From: Ruminococcus sp. UBA3855
Lineage (GTDB): Bacteria; Bacillota; Clostridia; Oscillospirales; Ruminococcaceae
Direction: 5' to 3'
DNA length: 20,426 nucleotides
Assembly (NCBI GenBank): GCA_002392545.1
Contig: DGHF01000023.1
Coordinates: 1-20,426, forward strand
Under the pieces are notes generated by a model. It saw only the letters and a program-made list of their open reading frames with translations, was not told where the DNA came from and searched no databases. Every line of letters starts with the position of its first letter. Position 1 is the stretch's first letter. Position numbers and translations under genes: made by a program. Positions 14,338 through 20,426 of this stretch are shown one piece after another.

Positions 14338-16095
14338 ATGAAGAAGGTAATTTCTGCACTGACAGCTGCTGCAATGTGCGCAAGCATGTCTGCAAGCGTA
14401 ATGACTGCATTTGCTGCTTACTCCGCAAATGATGTCACCATGTATCTGAAGGCAATCGATGCTGGCAAGGGTACAATCTCTGCTGATGGCAAGACCATCA
14501 CATTCGCAACCGCTGCCGATGCAGCTAATGCAACAATCAAGGTTCAGTCCTTTATCAAGGCTGACACTGAAAACCCCGACATCCTCGGCGCAGGTATCAC
14601 AGTAACATCCGACAGCTCTACTATCAAGTTTGAGAACGGTGTTGACTTTGCTGCAACTAATCTGCCCGCTGCTGATTACACACTGGCTGACGGTACTACT
14701 TTCAATACCAATATGTTCGTACATACTCTTGGTCTTGTTAAGAAGCAGGGTAAGAACTACAAGTACTCCAACAATAGTAAGATGGCTATGTGGGCTAACA
14801 GTGATTCCTGGAAGTTCGATTATTCCGGAAACAATGTTATGATTTTCAAGTGGGCATTCGACGTTCAGGAAGGTGCTACTACTGGTGCTCTGTTCCTCGA
14901 CAGCACTTCTGATGCTCTGCCTTTCACACAGTTTGATGCTAACCTTGGCGAAATCGCTGACGGTACTTACACAATCAGCTACATGGGCACATGGGAAAAC
15001 CCGACTCTGGCTGCTCCCACACAGGCTGGTACTTACGTAACTTCTTTTGCTAATGAGCAGACAGTTGTTGAAGGCACAGGTCTGACTATCGTTGTTGGTG
15101 ATGCTTCTGCAACTGAGCCCACTACTGAGCCTGTACAGGAACCCACTACTGAGCCCGTTCAGGAACCCACTACTGAACCCGTTCAGGAACCCACTACTGA
15201 GCCTTCTGTCCCCAGTACTCCTGGCACTGTAACACCTGTTGACCCTGCTTCCTTCGACAAGGAAACATTCTATTTCGACAATGTTGTATATGACCGCAAC
15301 AGCGAAGACGAAGGCGTTGAATTCAGCCTGTATGTAGCTAAGAACCAGCCCACAACCGGTCTGAGTGCTTACATCCGTGTTGATGGCAAGGAACCCGTTG
15401 CAGTATTCGATGGTATCGACGGCTTTCAGGCTGACACCGGTTACGGCTTCAACCTCGATGGTAGTGCTTACCCGAAGGGCGCAATTGCTGCTGCTTTGAA
15501 CTATGACAACGCTGAACAGGGTCAGAAGACACTGGCTGACGGTTCTCAGGTTATCACTTACTGGATTCCGATTCCGAAGGACTTCCCGACAGGTACTTAT
15601 ACCTTCACAATTTCCGGCAGTGACGAAAGCACTACTGCACCTATCTCCGTTGCTAACTTCGCTAAGGAAAAACGTGAGGTTGCTGGTGCTTCTGGTACTC
15701 TGACTATCACAGACGGTGAAGTCGTAGAGCCGACAACTGAGCCTACACAGGAACCCACAACTGAGCCTACACAGGAACCCTCAACTGAGCCGATTGAGAC
15801 TCCTGAGCCGACAACTGAGCCCGATACAACCCCTGTTACTCCTTCCGATTACCTCTATGGTGACGTAAACAAGAATGGTAAGGTTGAACTGGTTGACATC
15901 GTAATGCTGAACAGATTCCTGACAGGCTTCGGCGGACAGGAACTCGACGGATATCAGACAGTAGTTGCTAACTGCTACCGTGACAACGGCGAATCTGATG
16001 CTGATACAAAGCAGAGCGACCTGAACGGCAAGGACTCCATGGAAATCCTGAAGAACCTCATCGGTCTGGTTAAGTCCCTGCCTACAAAGGCTTAA
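14338..16095 (+). CDS. scaA: ScaA-like scaffoldin (two beta-rich modules and an atypical dockerin)
   Basis: A protein of 585 residues; AAAGGA lies 11 bases before the ATG. Residues 1-27 are a signal peptide. Residues about 28-256 are a beta-rich module I cannot assign, larger than a normal cohesin. Residues 259-300 are a linker of three EPTTEPVQ units and a partial fourth. Residues about 305-461 are a second module, close to the N-terminal module of the following gene and cohesin-like in outline (G-V-E-F-S-L-Y-V-A-K-N, F-P-T-G-T-Y-T-F, S-G-T-L-T-I). A second Thr/Pro/Glu linker covers 464-503. Residues about 505-580 are a dockerin: loop one is canonical (D509-V-N-K-N-G...D520), loop two carries an insertion of about 10 residues (N545 to D566). 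By analogy its dockerin binds ScaB cohesins while its modules hold enzymes or ScaC. Lys codons are almost all AAG. Confidence 0.8.
   Translation: MKKVISALTAAAMCASMSASVMTAFAAYSANDVTMYLKAIDAGKGTISADGKTITFATAADAANATIKVQSFIKADTENPDILGAGITVTSDSSTIKFENGVDFAATNLPAADYTLADGTTFNTNMFVHTLGLVKKQGKNYKYSNNSKMAMWANSDSWKFDYSGNNVMIFKWAFDVQEGATTGALFLDSTSDALPFTQFDANLGEIADGTYTISYMGTWENPTLAAPTQAGTYVTSFANEQTVVEGTGLTIVVGDASATEPTTEPVQEPTTEPVQEPTTEPVQEPTTEPSVPSTPGTVTPVDPASFDKETFYFDNVVYDRNSEDEGVEFSLYVAKNQPTTGLSAYIRVDGKEPVAVFDGIDGFQADTGYGFNLDGSAYPKGAIAAALNYDNAEQGQKTLADGSQVITYWIPIPKDFPTGTYTFTISGSDESTTAPISVANFAKEKREVAGASGTLTITDGEVVEPTTEPTQEPTTEPTQEPSTEPIETPEPTTEPDTTPVTPSDYLYGDVNKNGKVELVDIVMLNRFLTGFGGQELDGYQTVVANCYRDNGESDADTKQSDLNGKDSMEILKNLIGLVKSLPTKA
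15115..15204 (+). repeat. 24-bp minisatellite coding an EPTTEPVQ linker
   Basis: Three full 8-codon units and one partial unit in tandem encode the linker between the two modules of the ScaA-like protein. The copies differ only at a few third-codon positions, which suggests expansion by slippage. Confidence 0.85.
15727..15822 (+). repeat. Thr/Pro/Glu linker repeats before the ScaA-like dockerin
   Basis: EPTTEPTQ occurs twice, followed by degenerate EPSTEP and EPTTEP units. It is the same linker style as the earlier minisatellite and as the linker before the last visible cohesin of the ScaB-like gene (19959-20024). Confidence 0.75.
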
Positions 16096-16129
16096 TTCCG
16101 TATCATTCCAAATTCCAACAAGTAAGATT

Positions 16130-16164
16130 CTGTGTTCAGCCGGTCATTAACCGGCTGAACACGG
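16130..16164 (+). terminator. Strong intercistronic hairpin between scaA-like and scaB-like genes
   Basis: A perfect 13-bp stem (GTGTTCAGCCGGT / ACCGGCTGAACAC) with a 5-base loop, extendable by a wobble and a C-G pair. Only four T follow, within GGTTTTG, so it is a weak terminator at best. It may act as a partial terminator or as a 3'-end stabiliser for the upstream message. Confidence 0.6.
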
Positions 16165-16211
16165 TTTTGAAAGAATGGAAACAAATGTTTTTAGAAAGGA
16201 AATAATGCAAC

Positions 16212-19200
16212 ATGAAGAGATTTTTATCTGCATTGACTGCATTCTGCATGTGTGCATCTATGGCGACAGCGGGGCTTCCGGCATCTGCTCTGTCAGCGAC
16301 TTCCAATGCTTCGGCTGTGAATTCCTACGTGACTGCTGATACTGCGTTTGATACAGAAACATTCTATTTTCAAGATATTGTTTATGATATTGCAAGCGGT
16401 GAGGGCGGTGTTGAATACAGCCTGTACGTGGCTAAGAACGCTCCAACAACTGGTCTGACAGGGTATATTCGTGCTGATGGCAAAGAACCGGCTCAAGTGT
16501 TCGGAAGTGACACCGATGCGTGGCAGGCTGACAGCGGTTATGGTTTCAACCTCGACGGCAGTGCTTATCCGAAGGGTGCAATTGCTGCTGCTCTGAACTA
16601 TGACAACGCTAATCAAGGTCAGAAGACTTTGGCGGACGGTTCAGAAGTTATCACTTACTGGCTCCCGATTGCGGACGATTTCCCGACAGGTACTTACACT
16701 TTCACATTCTCTGGCAGTGATGAGAATACCACGACCCCTGTATCTGTGGCAAACTTCGCTAAAGAAACTCGTAACGTTGCTACTGCTTCTGGTACTCTGA
16801 CCATTATCAATAGCAATGATGCACCTGCTACCACAGCGCCTACTGATGAACCCACCGAAAAGCCGGAAGATACTACTGCTGGTCCGACTGAGGCAACAGC
16901 TGCGCCTACTCAAGCCCAAGAAAATCCTACTGAGTTTGAGGAGAAGTCTTCCGAAGTTTCCGCAAAATGGGACATCGGCGAGGTAGAGTGTGAAGCTGGT
17001 GATACTGTTACAATTCCTGTTACTGTGACCGGAAATACTGACGGTTTTAACAGCTACATTGCCAAGATTAAGGCTGATGCAGGTCCGACTGCTACAGGTG
17101 CTTCTGCTGGTGCAGACTTTGCAAGTATCAGTGTTGCTGCTAACACAGATACTATGACTTTCGGCGGTACTGATTACGCTACCAAGGGTAATGTAACTGC
17201 TGACGGTACTGTTTTCGAAATTACTTTCCAAGTTCCCAAGGATGCTAAGGCTGGTACAAAGTATAATCTGTCCTTTGACTCCCTCGATGTGTTCAATATG
17301 GACATGGTGAAGCTTGTTCCGTCCACTGATACCGGCTATATCCTGATTAAGGACAGCGAAACTGAATTCTCTCATGAGTCCAAGGAAACTTCTGCTCAGT
17401 GGGAAATCGGCAAGGTAACCGCTAAGGCTGGCGAAACTGTGACTGTTCCGGTGACTGTTAAGGGCGATACTGATGGTATCAACAGCTACCTCGTGAAACT
17501 CACTCAGGATGCCGGACCGGTTGCACAGACTGCAACTGCTGGTGCTGCTTATGCTCAGCTCGCTTTTGCTGATAACGTCAGTGCATTGACATTCGGCGGT
17601 ACAAATTCCAATGATAAGGAAAATATCAAGGCTACTGACGGCACTGTCTTTGAAATGACTTTCAAAGTTCCGGATGATGCCAAGGCTGGCACTCGCTACA
17701 ACATCAAGTTTGACAGCATTGACCTCGAAAATATGGATATGCAGCAGCTCATTCCTACTACAAGTGACGGCTGGATTGAAATTGAAGAGGACTATGTTCC
17801 CAGTGATTCCGGTAAGTGGATTATTGGTCATGTTGATGATGCTGAACCCGGTCAGACTGTCACAATTCCTGTCACTGTAACAGGCGACAAGAATGGTCTC
17901 AATAGCTACATCCTCAAGATGGGATTTGATGGTCCTACTATGAACAGCGCAGAAAATGGCAATGCTTTCGCTGGTATCGGCTTTACTTACAACGCTGACA
18001 CCAAGTCTTTCGCTGGTACTAACTACGACAAGGGCGAAAATCTCGTTGCTGCTGACGGTGCTGTTGTATTCAATGTGACATTTACTGTTCCTGAAGATGC
18101 TAAGGCTGGTCAGGTTTATCCGCTGACTTTCGAAGGTCTGGACGTTTACGACATCCACATGGAAACTTTGACTCCTGACAAGGAAAACGGTTATATCAAG
18201 ATTAAGGATGCTGAACCAACAACTGAATATGAAGCTAAGGACGCTGGCGAATGGATTATCGGTCATTATGATGATGCTGAACCCGGTCAGACTGTTACTA
18301 TTCCTGTTACCATCAAGGGCGACAAGAACGGCTTGAACAGCTACATCCTCAATATGGGTTATGATGGCCCGACTTTGAACGGTGCAGAAAACGGCGATGC
18401 TTTTGCTGGTATTGGCTTCACTTACAACGAGGCTACTAAGTCCTTCGCTGGTACAAACTCCGACAAGGGCGAAAACCTCATTGCTGCTGACGGTGCTACT
18501 GTATTCAATGTGACATTCACTGTTCCGGAAGATGCTAAGGCTGGACAGGTTTATCCGCTGACATTCGACGGTCTGGAAGTTTATGGCATTAACATGGAAC
18601 TTCTCGACCCCAAGAAGACCGACGGTTATATTAAGGTTAAGGATGCTGAACCGACTACTGAATATGAAGCTAAGGACGCTGGCGAATGGATTATCGGTCA
18701 CTACGATGATGCTGAACCCGGTCAGACTGTTACTATTCCTGTTACCATCAAGGGCGACAAGAACGGCTTGAACAGCTACATCCTCAATATGGGCTATGAT
18801 GGACCTACTCTGAATGGTGCTGAAAATGGTACTGCATTCCCTGGTATTGGCTTCACTTACAATGCTGATACAAAGTCCTTTGCTGGTACAAACTCCGACA
18901 AGGGCGAAAATCTTATCGCTCCGGAAGACGGTGTTGTCTTCAATGTGACATTCACTGTTCCGGAAGATGCTAAGGCTGGACAGATTTATCCGCTGACATT
19001 CGACGGTCTGGAAGTTTATGGCATTAACATGGAACTCCTCGACCCCAAGAAGACCGACGGTTATATCAAGGTTAAGGATGCTGAACCGACTACTGAATAT
19101 GAAGCTAAGGACGCTGGCGAATGGATTATCGGTCACTACGATGATGCTGAACCCGGTCAGACTGTTACTATTCCTGTTACCATCAAGGGCGACAAGAACG

Positions 19201-20426
19201 GCTTGAACAGCTACATCCTCACTATGGGCTATGATGGACCTACCCTGAACGGTGCTGAAAATGGTACTGCATTCCCTGGTATTGGCTTCACTTACAATGC
19301 TGATACAAAGTCCTTCGCTGGTACAAACTCCGACAAGGGCGAAAATCTCATCGCTCCGGAAGATGGTGTTGTCTTCAATGTGACATTCACTGTTCCGGAA
19401 GATGCTAAGGCTGGACAGGTTTATCCGCTGACTTTCGACGGTCTGGAAGTTTATGGTATTAACATGGAACTCCTTGACCCCAAGAAGACTGATGGTTATA
19501 TCAAGGTTAAGGACGAAGAGCCGACAACTGAACCGCCTGTTGATGATGCTGGTAAGTGGATTATCGGTACAGCGGAAGTTGAACCCGGTGCAACAGTTAC
19601 TATTCCTGTTACCATTACAGGCGACAAGAACGGTCTGAACAGCTACATCATGCAGATGGGCTTCGATGGTCCGACTATCACAGATGCTGCTAACGGCGAA
19701 GCATTCTCTGGTATTGGCTTCACTTACAATGCTGATACAAAGTCCTTCGCTGGTACTAACTATGATAAGGGAGAGAACCTCATCGCCGCTGATGGTGCTG
19801 TTGTGTTCAATGTCACATTCAAAGTTCCGGATGATGCCGCTCCTGGTACTCTGTACCCTCTGACATTCGACGGTCTGGATGTATTCGACATCAACATGTC
19901 CGAGCTGACTCCTGACAAGCAGGATGGCTGGATTAAGATTAAAGAGGTTGAAACAACTGAGCCTAGTGAAACTCCTGAGCCGACTACAGAGCCTAGTGAA
20001 ACTCCTGAACCTACCACAGAACCGATTGAAATTGGTGATGCTGGTATGTGGATTATCGGAACAGCAGAGGTTGAAGCTGGTGCAACAGTTACCATTCCTG
20101 TTACCATCAAGGGCGACAAGAACGGTCTGAACAGCTACATTATGCAGATGGGCTTCGATGGACCGACTATCACAGATGCTGCTAACGGCAATGCATTTGC
20201 TGGTATTGGCTTCACTTATAACGCTGATACAAAGTCCTTCGCTGGTACAAACTATACCACTGGTGAGAATCTGATTGCTGCTGATGATGCAATTGTATTC
20301 AACGTCACATTCAAAGTTCCGGATGATGCTGCTCCCGGCACTCTGTATCCGCTGACATTTGACGGTCTGGATGTATTCGATATTCACATGGAGGCTTTGA
20401 ATCCTGACAAGCAGGATGGCTGGATT
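16212..20426 (+). CDS. scaB: ScaB-like large scaffoldin with at least eight cohesins (3' end outside window)
   Basis: The frame is open from the ATG at 16212 (AAAGGA 11 bases upstream) to the right edge, 1405 codons, so the C terminus is missing. Residues 1 to about 28 are a signal peptide. Residues about 45-199 are a module closely matching residues 305-461 of the ScaA-like protein. A Thr/Pro/Glu linker covers about 203-243. Cohesins follow at about 250-381, 394-525, 534-666, 679-811, 824-956, 969-1101, 1114-1245 and 1278 to the edge. Each starts with W-x-I-G and has TVT[IV]PVT, NSY and FxxPxDAxxG. The first two are a distinct subtype (GPTA, FGGT); three to six are nearly alike; seven and eight are a third group (A-P-G-T-L-Y-P). 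By analogy with R. flavefaciens ScaB, it displays cohesins for ScaA dockerins and attaches to the wall through ScaE. No anchor is visible here. Confidence 0.86.
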   Translation, partial: MKRFLSALTAFCMCASMATAGLPASALSATSNASAVNSYVTADTAFDTETFYFQDIVYDIASGEGGVEYSLYVAKNAPTTGLTGYIRADGKEPAQVFGSDTDAWQADSGYGFNLDGSAYPKGAIAAALNYDNANQGQKTLADGSEVITYWLPIADDFPTGTYTFTFSGSDENTTTPVSVANFAKETRNVATASGTLTIINSNDAPATTAPTDEPTEKPEDTTAGPTEATAAPTQAQENPTEFEEKSSEVSAKWDIGEVECEAGDTVTIPVTVTGNTDGFNSYIAKIKADAGPTATGASAGADFASISVAANTDTMTFGGTDYATKGNVTADGTVFEITFQVPKDAKAGTKYNLSFDSLDVFNMDMVKLVPSTDTGYILIKDSETEFSHESKETSAQWEIGKVTAKAGETVTVPVTVKGDTDGINSYLVKLTQDAGPVAQTATAGAAYAQLAFADNVSALTFGGTNSNDKENIKATDGTVFEMTFKVPDDAKAGTRYNIKFDSIDLENMDMQQLIPTTSDGWIEIEEDYVPSDSGKWIIGHVDDAEPGQTVTIPVTVTGDKNGLNSYILKMGFDGPTMNSAENGNAFAGIGFTYNADTKSFAGTNYDKGENLVAADGAVVFNVTFTVPEDAKAGQVYPLTFEGLDVYDIHMETLTPDKENGYIKIKDAEPTTEYEAKDAGEWIIGHYDDAEPGQTVTIPVTIKGDKNGLNSYILNMGYDGPTLNGAENGDAFAGIGFTYNEATKSFAGTNSDKGENLIAADGATVFNVTFTVPEDAKAGQVYPLTFDGLEVYGINMELLDPKKTDGYIKVKDAEPTTEYEAKDAGEWIIGHYDDAEPGQTVTIPVTIKGDKNGLNSYILNMGYDGPTLNGAENGTAFPGIGFTYNADTKSFAGTNSDKGENLIAPEDGVVFNVTFTVPEDAKAGQIYPLTFDGLEVYGINMELLDPKKTDGYIKVKDAEPTTEYEAKDAGEWIIGHYDDAEPGQTVTIPVTIKGDKNGLNSYILTMGYDGPTLNGAENGTAFPGIGFTYNADTKSFAGTNSDKGENLIAPEDGVVFNVTFTVPEDAKAGQVYPLTFDGLEVYGINMELLDPKKTDGYIKVKDEEPTTEPPVDDAGKWIIGTAEVEPGATVTIPVTITGDKNGLNSYIMQMGFDGPTITDAANGEAFSGIGFTYNADTKSFAGTNYDKGENLIAADGAVVFNVTFKVPDDAAPGTLYPLTFDGLDVFDINMSELTPDKQDGWIKIKEVETTEPSETPEPTTEPSETPEPTTEPIEIGDAGMWIIGTAEVEAGATVTIPVTIKGDKNGLNSYIMQMGFDGPTITDAANGNAFAGIGFTYNADTKSFAGTNYTTGENLIAADDAIVFNVTFKVPDDAAPGTLYPLTFDGLDVFDIHMEALNPDKQDGWI
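17811..19946 (+). repeat. 435-bp tandem cohesin repeats
   Basis: Cohesins three to seven of the ScaB-like gene begin exactly 145 codons apart. The copies from 18246 to 19514 are nearly identical at the DNA level; by eye, 18633-18786 and 19068-19221 match without a difference over 154 bases. This indicates recent duplication or gene conversion and a site prone to copy-number change. Confidence 0.9.

Noticed and set aside
16205..16339. Alternative ATG at 16205, closer to the ribosome site of the ScaB-like gene
   Set aside because: It is in a different frame and stops after 44 codons with a Cys-rich sequence, while the ATG at 16212 gives a signal peptide and a long open frame. A regulatory decoy role cannot be fully excluded.
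16641..20387. A very long antisense open frame of about 1248 codons opposite the ScaB-like gene
   Set aside because: It is a shadow of the repeated, codon-biased cohesin sequence: it has no ribosome site, no signal peptide or recognisable domain, and it copies the 145-codon period of the true gene on the plus strand.
17811..20426. Regular repeats considered as a CRISPR array
   Set aside because: The 435-bp units are continuous coding sequence for cohesins with no short palindromic repeats or unique spacers. No cas genes are present.

Overview
The window looks like chromosome from a cellulosome-producing Ruminococcus (Bacillota), closest in organisation to Ruminococcus flavefaciens. The reasons are three consecutive secreted genes with cohesin and dockerin modules in the order known from the R. 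flavefaciens sca cluster (scaC, scaA, scaB), strong AGGAGG ribosome sites, consensus TTGACA-17-TATAAT promoters, and Thr-rich or Thr/Pro/Glu linkers on several exported proteins. The species call is an inference; no database search was possible.

Left part (1-7500), mostly minus strand. The 5' part of a BspA-like leucine-rich-repeat surface protein gene runs off the left edge. Next comes a two-gene unit: a membrane HD-GYP signalling protein whose stop overlaps the start of a PAP2-type lipid phosphatase (ATGA), ended by a hairpin terminator. A plus-strand nucleotidyltransferase with a perfect promoter converges on a minus-strand PP2C-type phosphatase with a C-terminal winged-helix-like region; they share one bidirectional terminator. 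A GH25 lysozyme-type lipoprotein follows. Its promoter and the polA promoter point at each other, so the two 5' leaders overlap.

Middle (7350-12950), plus strand. polA, rimI and tsaD form a tight overlapping operon (DNA polymerase I, ribosomal-protein-type acetyltransferase, t6A tRNA modification) closed by a clear terminator. A CapA-family metallophosphatase lipoprotein with its own promoter follows.

Right part (12950-20426), plus strand: the scaffoldin cluster. A 464-base leader region carries two good promoters and a foldable 5' leader with a possible 26-codon leader ORF. Then come a single-cohesin/single-dockerin adaptor (ScaC-like), a two-module scaffoldin with an atypical dockerin (ScaA-like), and a large scaffoldin (ScaB-like) with one module shared with ScaA plus at least eight tandem cohesins, cut by the right edge. 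By analogy with R. flavefaciens, enzymes or ScaC would dock on ScaA, ScaA on ScaB, and ScaB on a wall anchor outside the window. The points most worth a second look are the unassigned N-terminal module of the ScaA-like protein, the module shared by the ScaA- and ScaB-like proteins, the atypical ScaA dockerin, the near-identical 435-bp cohesin repeats, and the leader and intercistronic RNA structures.
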